This document shows positions 37,377 through 47,557 of a stretch of DNA of 64,000 nucleotides, one piece after another; within the stretch, counting starts at the first letter, position 1; every line of letters begins with the position of its first letter. The position numbers and the translations under genes were made by a program. The DNA comes from Atopsyche davidsoni (lineage: Eukaryota > Arthropoda > Insecta > Trichoptera > Hydrobiosidae), in NCBI GenBank assembly GCA_022113835.1, contig JAILWY010000001.1, forward strand, positions 9,300,001 to 9,364,000, read 5' to 3'. The notes under the pieces were generated by a model. It did not search any database. It was given only the letters and a program-made list of their open reading frames with translations, and was not told the DNA's origin.

Positions 37377-39695
37377 TTATAGGACTGTCTTGTATACAAT
37401 GTTTTTTGTGAAAATTCTATTGTCTTGAAAGAGTTTGCCTTGCTGGTGACTTTCTTTCACGAACACTTTAATATTGTCTTTATTGGAACATCTTGAGAAT
37501 GCCACATATAACTGTCCATGTGCAAATACTGGTTCATCCAAATAAATGCCGACTGAATTGAAACTTTGCCCTTGCGATTTATTAATTGTCATTGCAAACG
37601 CTAATATGACGGGAAATTGCCGGCGTTTTAATATAAATGGCAAACCGGTCTCACTGGGGGCAATTTCAATCCTTGGAATAAAAACTCGGTCTCCTTTATT
37701 TGTTCCAGTCAACACCTCCACATCGATGAAATTGTGATGCAGCACTTTAACAATCATACGGGTCCCATTACACAGTCCTCGCTTTGGCTGCATGTTACGG
37801 AGGAGCATAACAATGGCGCCTACTTTGAGGATTAGTTTGTGTGGGGGCATTCCCGAAGGAGTTTGGGAATTTAAAAATTCCGTTGTAAAAGTAAAATCGG
37901 TGTCATCTTCTGATACCACTGAATCTGCACTATAGTATATTTTATCAGTTCCCGGCAGCAGGCACAGAATTTGATGATTCAACTCTAAACATATTTTGTT
38001 TTTGGTGGTTAAAATCACTTTATCGGCTAGTTCATCACTGGCAATAATTGCATTCCCATAAATGGCTCTAATAATGGAATCTTCACAAACCATGTGAGAA
38101 GGAATTTCGATATAACCCCTTGGCAAATCAGTTATTGGTTGCGTTTTGCCTTCTCCAATGTCGATTAACCACTGATTGAACACGTCTTGTCCTTCTGATC
38201 GCATATTTACACTCAATTTTAATTTCAAAAAGTCACTCCAAAGTAAGCTTGATTTAAGACATGCTTCGATTATATGAGTTCTTGACCCTTTCACAACCAC
38301 TGGTAATGTCTGTCTAAAATCACCACCCAACAACATCACTTTTCCCCCAAATTTAATATTGTTCTTTTGTATTTCTCGAAATAAAACATCTATGCATTGG
38401 AGCATATGGCAAGACATCATGGTTGCTTCATCGATAATAATTAGCTTTGCTTCACGTAAAGATACAGCTTCTTCTGACGCCATGCGCATATGGGATGTTG
38501 AATTCTCTAATATCGGAATCGGCAGCTTGAATCCACTATGGACAGTGCGGCCTCCTTTGAGTAGAAGAGCAGCAATACCTGTTGTCGCATGCGGTAGAAC
38601 AATTTCTCCTTTTCCTCGTACGTATGCCATCAGCGTGTTATACAAATATGTTTTGCCAGATCCACCAGGTCCATCGAGATAAAAGCAACGACTTGACGAT
38701 TCCGGATTTTCAAGTGCATCACGAATAAGATCAAAAGCTCGTTTTTGAAGTAAATTGAGTGTTTTAATTTTGATTGTCGCTTGATCTGCTTCCGCTTGAA
38801 TGTCCATGTAGTCGATGGCTTGTTCTGGAATTGATCCTGGGTTTGGTAAACTAAATGATGCCAACTGAAGGCCATGTGACAGTAGAATGTCCTGTATGTC
38901 ATGCAGAGCTTTATTCTTTGCATTCAACTCGCTCATATATATCAGATAATCTTCGCACAACATATTGGAAAATGTATCCCACAAACCTGATGCATTGGTT
39001 GGATTGCAAAAGACACAAATAAAAGCAAATATTTGTCTCAACTGTCGAGGCATTTCAAAAATTGAAGCTTCATCTAAAAGGCGTTCCCATTCTTGGTCAT
39101 CTGCTAAGAGATTTCTTTGCCGTGCAGCTTCTACGAATGTCGGTTGCAATGTACCATTGAAGCTTTTCAAATTTTCAAAACTCATTGCTCCAGCTACTTT
39201 CAGTAAAAGCAAACGAAGGCAATATCTCTCCATATCTTTCGGACTAACTGTATAGATCCGAGACATCACATTACCGCTGGTCTTCTTCCTTGCACTCCAT
39301 TTCCCTTTTGAAAAGACATAATGGTTAGGAATCTCAGAGTACAAATATTGTCTCGCATTTGCATCAATTATGTTCAACTTAAACCATGCTGTCAGTGTTG
39401 TATCATTTTCTGCAGCGCGGGCAAGTGCTGCGTGCTCTTCTCCATCGCTGAAACGGACCATTTGTTGGAGCGGAAGATGGATAGCTAGTCGAATAATTGC
39501 ATGAGACCTATCGTGCATTTTATATTCTCTTAGCCGCCAAATCGCTTCAGGGGCACTAACATATCGAGCATCGATATGATTTGTTACTTCATTCAAAACA
39601 AATTCACCCTTCTGTTCCGTATTTCCAATGGTAACATTAGCCGAATCGTACCCTTTGTAGATATATTTATAAATATATTTTATAGATTTTCCGCT
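37377..39695 (-). CDS. Helitron Pif1-type helicase domain, N-terminally truncated
   Basis: A superfamily 1B DNA helicase that would unwind DNA during rolling-circle transposition. The open frame extends to 39695, where an in-frame TGA lies at 39698-39696; no good ATG was found, so this is a truncated frame, not a gene with a natural start. The first part carries the region that links Rep and helicase in Helitrons (KYIYKYIYKG, then DARYVSAPEAIWRL). Counted from the 739-residue frame starting at 39596: Walker A GPGGSGKT near 309-316, Walker B IIIDEA near 386-391, GGDFRQTLPV near 424-433, and C-terminal motifs TINKSQGQS and YVAFSR near 660-700. Full Helitron Rep-helicases are roughly 1300-1500 aa; the HUH nuclease portion is absent. 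Host Pif1 is the alternative, but the N-terminal signature and adjacent 3' terminus favour Helitron. Confidence 0.88.
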   Translation of the reverse strand, partial: SGKSIKYIYKYIYKGYDSANVTIGNTEQKGEFVLNEVTNHIDARYVSAPEAIWRLREYKMHDRSHAIIRLAIHLPLQQMVRFSDGEEHAALARAAENDTTLTAWFKLNIIDANARQYLYSEIPNHYVFSKGKWSARKKTSGNVMSRIYTVSPKDMERYCLRLLLLKVAGAMSFENLKSFNGTLQPTFVEAARQRNLLADDQEWERLLDEASIFEMPRQLRQIFAFICVFCNPTNASGLWDTFSNMLCEDYLIYMSELNAKNKALHDIQDILLSHGLQLASFSLPNPGSIPEQAIDYMDIQAEADQATIKIKTLNLLQKRAFDLIRDALENPESSSRCFYLDGPGGSGKTYLYNTLMAYVRGKGEIVLPHATTGIAALLLKGGRTVHSGFKLPIPILENSTSHMRMASEEAVSLREAKLIIIDEATMMSCHMLQCIDVLFREIQKNNIKFGGKVMLLGGDFRQTLPVVVKGSRTHIIEACLKSSLLWSDFLKLKLSVNMRSEGQDVFNQWLIDIGEGKTQPITDLPRGYIEIPSHMVCEDSIIRAIYGNAIIASDELADKVILTTKNKICLELNHQILCLLPGTDKIYYSADSVVSEDDTDFTFTTEFLNSQTPSGMPPHKLILKVGAIVMLLRNMQPKRGLCNGTRMIVKVLHHNFIDVEVLTGTNKGDRVFIPRIEIAPSETGLPFILKRRQFPVILAFAMTINKSQGQSFNSVGIYLDEPVFAHGQLYVAFSRCSNKDNIKVFVKESHQQGKLFQDNRIFTKNIVYKTVL

Positions 39696-39757
39696 TCACA
39701 AAACTGCTTTACCTTGAGAATTATTTCTCGGCCCACACTTTTTATCACTTTAGGCAT
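39680..39757 (-). pseudogene. N-terminal fragment of an unrelated transposon-like protein
   Basis: A 25-residue minus-strand frame, starting MPKVIKSVGREIILKVKQF, with ATG at 39757-39755 and stop at 39682-39680. The pattern (basic start, REI--KVK-F, then acidic CEAEN) resembles the N-terminus of a transposase-like family common in insects, known to me only by pattern. It abuts and slightly overlaps the truncated start of the Helitron frame, in a different reading frame. Likely the scar of a rearrangement at the Helitron's 5' side. Tentative. Confidence 0.25.
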
Positions 39758-39789
39758 AGTAAACAGTACTTTTAACGTATTTTTCTATT

Positions 39790-40330
39790 AAAATACGACA
39801 GCTCTCCTTAGCTCTGCTATCAATAATAATATAAAACATGGCCGAGCTGTCAAATTTAGTTCAATTTTTTTCCGCGGGACTTCTTTGGTGGCGAGGACTA
39901 TAAGCTGGAAATTTGTTTTTTTTGTAAAAGTTCTAAATTTGAAATTCTCACCGTGAAGAACTGAATCATATAATTCGTACATATTTTAATTCGCTAAAGC
40001 ATATTTTAAAGTTTATGAATGAAAATATTATCCTATCGTCTTGAAATTCGGCACATAGCTGCGGAAAAATTTACTTAACTTATGTGCAAAAAATCAGCGT
40101 TGTATCTTTTAAGATATTCTATAGAAAACCAAAAATCGAAACATACACACATACAAACAAACACACAATGGCTATTATATATATTAGATATTTTAGTGTG
40201 TTTTATAGAGATTTTTCATTATTACCTAAAACGAACAATTATTGCTACTTCCAGTAAATTTAAAACAGATATTGTTGTAGTAAAATCAATTGCTTATAAA
40301 AATTACCTTACACATTGCAGTACTTTTTTC
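39790..40330. other. Repeat-like non-coding segment
   Basis: Contains TCGTCTTGAAATTCGGCACAT (40036-40056), a phrase typical of insect retrotransposon flanks, and a CGAGGACTATAAGC stretch near 39892. Open frames at 39788-39982 (minus) and 40082-40333 (plus) are unassigned. May be remains of the element that replaced the Helitron 5' half. Confidence 0.25.
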
Positions 40331-41539
40331 TAAAATATACTTCAAACATTTTGGATTGATTTAATAATAATCATACAGCGTGGATTTTCCTCATTTCTCA
40401 TTAGAGACTCAGTTCGTAATTCTGTAATGTCGAACAACACTGATTATTTTCATTCACCAAAATAACATTGAATAATAATAAATTATACTAATTTTTAAGA
40501 ATCCATTATTACACCATGAAAGCATTTTATTTTTGTACGCTATGAATTTAATTTTTATTACGGTTTCTAATGCGGTACTTTTTTGCAGAAGTGTTGTTAT
40601 TTCACCACCTTTTATTACTTACCAAGTTACAAAATAAACGTGTACAAACTTCACAAATTGAGAGCAATTACTACATTTTTCCATTATAAATTTTGTTAGT
40701 ATTACCTTAATTTTATTCAATATTACATATGCCAAAAAGTTACGACCTCCCCTATCTTTTACGGTGGTAGGTGGAGGATTGTAACATTTTATTTGGGATA
40801 TTTTTTTTATTATTCCTTACCTTTTCAGGCAAAAAATATTTTTGTTTTATGACACTTCAGAACGAACGATATGCTACAAAAGTGCAAAAAACATAAATAC
40901 TCCGATTTACATTCCACAAAATTTTTCGTAGCTGAAGCCGTCCAAAAATAGATAGGCCAAAAATTGAGCCTGAAAGGTCAGTTTTCCAATACATGAAATA
41001 AATAAAAGAAGTTCATTTAATATATTTTGAAACCTAACGTTAAATTATTATTCCCCAAAAGACGTTTCGTACAAAGCATATTATTTTTCGCTAAAGTTCT
41101 AAAAGTCTGATTAAGTTGATCAGTGATTACGTGCTGTTGGATACGTCATGCGGATTAATAAAACGCCATTGACTTGATAAACGATCGAACTAGTAAATTG
41201 ATAACACATACGTTTTGTCTCTCGCAAATCTTACGCAAATAATTTATCAGTGAAATAACGCCGTATTCAAATTATGTAATGTCTTAAACTATGATTTAAT
41301 TTTCAGGAAAGTAGCAAACAATAAGAAAAGGAAGGTTTGTTTTTACTTTTAGAAAAATATAAATTGTTCTTCATCAAATGCACGTAGAGGGTTGCTGTGG
41401 CCTTGAAATATTGAAAGTATAGTAATTGCAGTGATTACGATCATTCTTTAATTTGATTAATTTTCTACAACTTGTGTGTAAGTATTAAGATAGCAGTACA
41501 AATTATGTTAATATTTTATTAACAAAATTTGTATTTGTA
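40331..41539. other. AT-rich DNA without recognisable features
   Basis: Nothing identified on either strand beyond short chance frames. Confidence 0.5.
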
Positions 41540-41600
41540 ATTCCAGATAATTTTTTGGATACCGAGTATTTTACTCGGTATCCAAAAAATTATCTGGAAT
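41540..41600. repeat. Perfect 29-bp-arm hairpin
   Basis: The left arm 41540-41568 and right arm 41572-41600 are exact reverse complements with loop TTT. The arms contain ATTCCAGATAA and GGATACCGAGTA on the left. An untouched palindrome of this length must be recent or selected. The adjacent minus-strand frame (41604-41945, 113 codons) ends four bases away but has no recognised domain. Confidence 0.92.
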
Positions 41601-41603
41601 ATT

Positions 41604-41945
41604 TCAAAGTTCATCATTTTTAATAAGGGTGACTTTTATCGTGAGTTTTGGGGTGTATTTTGACATTTTTTTGGTATAAATTAATGATGAATAAAAATAA
41701 AATAAATACTTAAATGAAATTTTTTGGTCAATTATTTTTGTATGATAATACTTTAAACACCGTCTAAGGGTTGCAAATCTCTGGAGTCCACACGTCTCAG
41801 AGCGCCGGTCTATAAATCTCACAATAAGCCTGACTTCAGTCAGAGATTTCAATGTCAGCTCTCCATCTTTCTTTGCTTTGAATAATTTTGATTTAGAGAA
41901 AATATAACTTTTCCCTTTTTGCAATGAAAATGTAGCCATTACCAT
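41604..41945 (-). other. Unassigned 113-codon open frame
   Basis: Its middle (LKSLTEVRLIVRFIDRRSET) uses codons more like coding DNA than its surroundings, while the C-terminal third is Tyr/Ile/Lys-rich AT-type sequence. No family is recognised and no splice structure is evident. Could be a decayed transposon fragment or a chance frame. Confidence 0.15.
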
Positions 41946-42089
41946 CGTTTTAAAAAACTGCTTTCAAACGAGCAGAATAATAAAGAAACTAAGTCGTCGC
42001 GACATTGACAGAATTCGTCCTTTCATTATCCAGTGACGAAGGAATATCTGCTCTACTCTGATCGGTTCCAATAAATCCACAATGGAGAC

Positions 42090-42380
42090 GCCTTTCAGTT
42101 ACACGTCGCCGTTGAAGTCCGACGCAGATCACCCTGCCCCGCTCGGGCTCTATTGAGGAACAATGGCGGAACGGATTTGATGATTATTTCGCTAAAACGT
42201 AATTGCGTTCGTAACGGCCACACAGAACTTCCTGCGTTCATGAACGCGGCCCGGGCTCGGCCAACCGCCGCCCGGCGAATTAGCTCACGTGACCGGATGC
42301 CGCTCCGAGCTCGCGGCCAGCCGACTTGCCTGCCTGCACTTGAACTGGCCACCAGCTCCCGGCCATGCTCAGCACGCCAC
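42090..42380. promoter_or_regulatory. GC-rich island with E-box
   Basis: CG-dense sequence including CTCACGTGACC (E-box CACGTG core), GCCGCCCGGCG and GCTCGCGGCC. Frames on both strands (42153-42488 plus, 42095-42352 minus) are GC-bias artefacts without domains. A candidate promoter or first exon, possibly for the minus-strand gene 25 kb to the left. Confidence 0.28.
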
Positions 42381-42779
42381 TTGGCTTTTTACAAATATGC
42401 AAACAAACACCTTGCGCAACACACAAGCCTGTTACATACAAAACTTGTCATGCAGATATCATTTTATATTAATACCATAAGAATTTAAAATTAAATCTGT
42501 ATAGCAAGTATTCGCACATCCGCATTGTGTTGCTTGTGCATGGCTGCCATTCTGTACCCTGAGCGTGTGTGGAGTAGTGGACTTCAAATGATTGTGGAGA
42601 GATGTGCTCTGGAAGTACTATTGTTTCTGCAGCCTGCTACATATGGAATATCAAATCTAAACGCCAGAGCTTTGTAAGGAAAGGATTATATAATAATGCT
42701 GTTGGGCAGCAGCATACGTAAAATATGCATACGCAAATAAAACTGCGGTGTAGAAGGACCCGGGGACCCACTACAACAC

Positions 42780-43614
42780 CAGTGGTCCCCAACCCTATGC
42801 CGCTGTGCGACCACGATAAAAAATATTTAAGTTAACAATAAAATGTTATGAAAAAATCAATATTTAGTAATTAAACAAAAAAATATAAGCGAAATTGTTA
42901 TTGCCTGTTGAAATAGCATCTTATGGGTATAGTTTGGTATGTCTTCGTCTCTGTGATAACGCCCTCTAATAATGAGTTCACGATATTATCAGGTACTTGG
43001 TGAAAAAGTTGCTGAATAAATATAAATCGGAAAAAGCTATGTGAAAGTGCCTCTGATATTTTTATGTTGATAAAAGTGAGGTGAAAGCTATGTGAAAGTC
43101 TACTTGATATTTTTGGGATAAGACGATAATTAAACAGCCAAATACAAGAGAAAAAAATTATATCGTTTTCATTTATAAAATAATTATTCTGATGGGTCAA
43201 TTTTTTTTAAAATCACCTAATAAATACATGAAAATTTAAATTAAATATTGCTGGTGCATTAAAATCTAAATATACTTATACCGGACCCTTACTGATATTT
43301 TTCGTATTCTAACCTGTTGTTTGCAATGTTTAGTTATAGATGAACATTTTAAAGTTGCTATTAAAAATAATAATTCGTTGCATATTTACCCCAACTCAAC
43401 CCAATTACAGGAATTTTTATGCTTACATAAAAATATAAATAATAATTTTTATATTTTATAATTATACTTTTGGAATCAAATATTTTTGTGCCTTACGTGT
43501 ATTATTGACTATGTCCAACTATAAATATATCTACCTTAAAAAAATAAATGGTGCCCGCTGCCCGAATGGCATTCTAGGATGTGCTCTTGGGTGCAAAAAG
43601 GTTGGGGACCCCTG
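42780..43614. mobile_element. hAT-like non-autonomous DNA transposon
   Basis: The left end CAGTGGTCCCCAACC (42780-42794) is inverted at the right end as GGTTGGGGACCCCTG (43600-43614), differing at one of 15 positions. CAG-G-GTCCCCAACC termini are typical of hAT elements. The 8-bp flanks, TACAACAC and CACTATAC, match at only 5 of 8 positions, so the target site duplication is decayed or absent. The 835-bp interior has no transposase; the 100-codon minus frame at 42898-43200 has no recognisable domain. Confidence 0.7.
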
Positions 43615-46600
43615 CACTATACTATTTTCCCTAATAAAAGCATGAACATGAAACCATTGTCGCCAACCTCCTCTGAAAGATACCCGAAGAAGAAGAAGAA
43701 GAATTAATATTATTTTAGCTCTTCTTCTAATACCTCTTTGTAAGAGGTAAGTGACCATTCATCGAATATATTCCTATCCTGGACCTGTCTCACTAATTTG
43801 GCCGTACTTCCGATTTCCAGCCACTGGCGTTAATTCCGCATCCGCGTAAGTTTTCTGCCTATTTAGCTGTAGTTATTATACCTATATGTCTTAATCAAAA
43901 GGGTTTATTTTACACATATTTTTTCCCACACAAGCTCAATAGCGAAAATAAAAAAAATCCATGTATTGTAAGCAGCCCTAAGAACTATTCTAAATTAACA
44001 AAAATAAAATAAGAAATCTATTTTTTTTTTAATGACTTAATCATCGTTTGGTTGTTTTGTAAAGTAATTAACTGTAAAATATTTTTTTAAATTACACACA
44101 AAAAAATAAACTTTAAGTAAGAAATAATAACGTGCCCTACTTAGTTATTTTACGTTATTTAGGGTCTGTAAATTACTAATTGGTGTCGTGTGCGTCTTTT
44201 GTGTCACCTTTTGATAAAAAGGGGGTTTTTAAATATACTATGTGAATATTTGAAGTAGAAATTACTTTTATAAATGTCTTAGTTTGCGTGTATTTATATA
44301 CAATTTATAAATAAATACTGAACAACCAAACATAAATTTTAAATATTCAATAATTTATTTTGCAGGATCGTATATTAGAAGAAAAGATAGAAGCTAAATT
44401 TAGGTGAATTATTTCTAAAGTCTAATAACACGAAAAATTAAAAGAATTGTCCATAACAATCGCGGTATTGAAGTAATGAAATTCTAAAATATTATTTTCA
44501 ATTCACTAGTCGAATTTACAAACAATTTAGAAGTCAAATTATATATATATATATATTATTATCACTCATCACATCAAAATTTTAAATTGCGTTGAGTTTT
44601 ATAACGTATGATAAGAGGCTTTTCATTTTTTTTTTTTTTTAATAAAACTGTATCATTATTAATAACAAAATTCTGGGCTATTTTTCTGTGACCTATATTT
44701 AAATAATAAAATGTAAGGAAAATCATATCTCGTGCTATCTTTGCCTTCACTAAACAAAATAAAGCTGAAAAGTGCAACTTACTACAGTTGCGTGCAAGAA
44801 GGGAACTATGAATTTTTGATAAACAAACTCCAACGATGAAGATTGTGTGGATTTCACGAAACTCAAGTTAGCTTCGTATATTGTTTATTCATGGTAAATT
44901 ACAAAGCTTTTGCCAAGACACACGATCCATATAACATTTCAAAGAACTTACAGTGTAATCTTTATTTTTATTATATTATTAAGATTTGATATTTTTTTGC
45001 TGAAAAGTAAATTACTTAATTAGGTAAGTACTGAGATTTTTTATTTAGATATGCATACAGTAATATCAGTATTTGAAAACTTTAATAAAAATAAACCGTA
45101 AATATAGTCGCTGTTATTTTAATTTGTTTTCAGTTTCTAGTTTTTATCTATAGAAATCTGAAATGCATGCAAATATCAAAGAGATAGTAGTAGTAGAATT
45201 ATCATTGGAACAAAAATAAGTCACACATAAAAAAATTATAAATAAAATTAAAAACTTAAGCTATTTAACGTATGTACGAGTATAGTCAACAATATGTCCA
45301 AAATGTTGAGTAAAAAATATACGAAATAACGAGGCAGCTTGCATGTGCTTCTCTATATAAAAATGATATTAATCCTATAGATTCACCATCAACCTAATAT
45401 ACAACGTAGAGTACAGTTTTATGTCTATTTAATAAATATTATTCAAATAAAGATAATTTTCAGAATATTTTAATATATTGCGATGTTTTGTCTTAATAAG
45501 TTAATTTCTCAATTTATGAAAATGAGAATCCGAGGCTTAAAATTATTTTTCTACAAGACCAAAAATATTATTGAAATACAACCGCGTGTGCCTGTACAAC
45601 AATACGTTCATGCATTATTTCAGGGAGAAATTAAGCCGTTTCAACTTGCACTTACATACGTTATATATTTTTGTACTTCTCTGCTGCTTTGAAATAAATA
45701 AATATTTGAGTTAACATGGATACTTTCAGGAGTCGATTTCAACAGTTGATAAGCAATCTACAATAACCTATTTTAATTATCAACTTTGCGTTTGTTTTAC
45801 AGTGTTAGGAATTATACCGCTAGTATCAAAATATGCTTTAAAATCAGTATCGACTCAGTCGTTAAAAATTTAGGGGGTGGTTTCTTTTTTAATTTAAGTC
45901 GTGAAATCGAGTTTTCCACAAAAATGGTATGCCTAACAGCTGGCTCTACCGACACGCCCGAGAACGCCATAAATGCTGCAATGTTATAATATGCACGTAC
46001 CTACTTGTCAGCTTTTCGTAGGCAGCATCTGATTATCGCAGTGTCAGATGAGCCTTTATACCCCCGTGGAGACCGACCGCGTCGCCTGCACTTCGTGATA
46101 TATTCCAGACATAAATACCTCACAAATCACCGCTTTTCTGACTCGACCTCGTGCCACGATTTGTAGCATTTGTGAAATTTTATTTGAATTTTATAAACTA
46201 GGAGAAAACACAGTGAAAACCAAAATCACCTCAACACCCAAGAAACCAAATCAACTGATAACAACAGCAGCCAAAACCTACGAACGCAACTCTCGTCGTA
46301 CTTTATTCACTAACAGTAACAATACTAATATTTATTAAGTATTGCTATGAATAAAATAACATTTGCCAAAAGTTCCAAATTTTTTTGAAAAAAAAAAAGA
46401 GTTGAGACATTAAAAAGATTTATTTTTAATATTAAATAGCCGAAGCGACAAAATAATTAACACTGATAAAAATATTTGTTTTTTTTTAATTTTTATTATT
46501 ACATCAAAATTTTAATAGATAAAGAATTAATATATAAACTAGGATGCTTCTGTCGATTCTTGGTACACAATTTGTCGATTTCCTACAAATGCTCACAAAT

Positions 46601-46841
46601 TAAACATATCACGCGAGTCTCGACGTCGTCGGCCGTGCGAGTAATTCTTAATATTAGGAACTTCCTCGTTAAATGTGAAACAAGTCTTGTAAAGACACGG
46701 ACTATATTCACGGAACTAGATCACGACACAAACTGTAACAATCTCATTTGAAATTATTGAAGTAAAATCAATAACGTTTTTTTTTACTAAGCAAATAAAA
46801 TATATTTACTATTGACAAATATTTACATATATTTTAAACAA
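43615..46841. other. AT-rich intergenic or intronic DNA
   Basis: Contains a short GAA run at 43686-43703 and an (AT)n run at about 44538-44556. A CG-richer stretch at about 45930-46160 has no recognisable exon. No gene identified. Confidence 0.45.
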
Positions 46842-46969
46842 AATTTTTCCATGTGTTTTATTTCATTGGTGACCGGTTTCACCAGTATTTTGTGGCATAT
46901 AGCGTGAGCACTATAATTTAGTAGGTTGGCGAAACTAGTCACTAATAAAATAACACATATGGAAAAATT
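46842..46969. mobile_element. 128-bp MITE with 43-bp imperfect TIRs
   Basis: The left arm 46842-46884 (AATTTTTCCATGTGTTTTAT ... GGTGACCGGTTTCACCA) pairs imperfectly with the right arm 46927-46969, whose reverse complement contains GTGACTAGTTTCGCCA. About 42 bases lie between the arms. No coding capacity. Structure matches a small fold-back MITE; superfamily not assigned. Confidence 0.6.
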
Positions 46970-47399
46970 ATAAATATTTAATATTAAAATGGATTTGCAC
47001 CAAGTACTTTCTGTCAAAAATATTGAAAATGAATATTTACCTGTTTTGAAAAACAACAAAAATAAAAATTTGATTTTTTTAGGTCTATTTAAAAATGCAA
47101 AGCATTGGGAAACAAAGTAAAGTTTATAAACGGATCATTTTATTTGTGCTATTTTTTTAGATAATAAGCTGCATACACTTTTATTTTAATATATACAGGT
47201 ATATTTTTTAAACAATAAAAATGTTAATTCTCTGATTAAGTGGGCTATGCTTGTTTGTGGCAAAAATTTCGACTTTGTATCCAAGAATGTTCAAATACCA
47301 GTTTTTCTTTTTTTAATTGATTTAACAATTTATTTCACTAAAAAAAATCAGAAAAAAGATTTATTTTCACTCGTACAAGCGATGAGCATGGCCAACTAA

Positions 47400-47557
47400 G
47401 CACAGGTCAGGTGGTTTTTACTGTGTTTTAACTCGGTCGTCTTCACAATGCGAGTCGGAATAATCGGTGCTGGCAACACTGCAAGAAATATTGACGGCGC
47501 CTCCGTCGGCTGTCAGACTGTCAGACTCCGAGCTGGCTGTCACCGAATGTCGAAATT
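47400..47557 (+). promoter_or_regulatory. TTC17 promoter and 5' UTR region
   Basis: CG content rises just ahead of the start codon (TTGACGGCGCCTCCGTCGGC). TGTCAGACTGTCAGACTC (47510-47527) offers two initiator-like TCAGACT sites. No TATA box was seen. Start of transcription is inferred, not shown. Confidence 0.35.

Larger units (their letters stand above)
37181..39695 (-). mobile_element. Helitron remnant, 5'-truncated, with 3' terminus
   Basis: Read on the minus strand, the element ends in CTAG (37184-37181) followed by host T, the standard Helitron CTRR/T terminus. Ten bases upstream sits a 6-bp stem hairpin, CGTCAT-AAA-ATGACG (37195-37209), as in Helitron 3' ends. Inside is a long helicase frame. 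Homology begins abruptly near 39690 at the KYIYKYIYKG motif, so the whole HUH Rep half and the 5' TC end are missing. The helicase frame has no stop or shift, which suggests the loss is recent. Non-autonomous as it stands. Confidence 0.85.

Noticed and set aside
38359..39255. Plus-strand frames of about 100 codons and a minus frame at 38630-38923
   Set aside because: Shadows of the Helitron helicase frame.
42095..42488. Frames of 85 and 111 codons in the 42-kb GC island
   Set aside because: Both strands are open because stops are rare in GC-rich DNA; no domain or splice pair.
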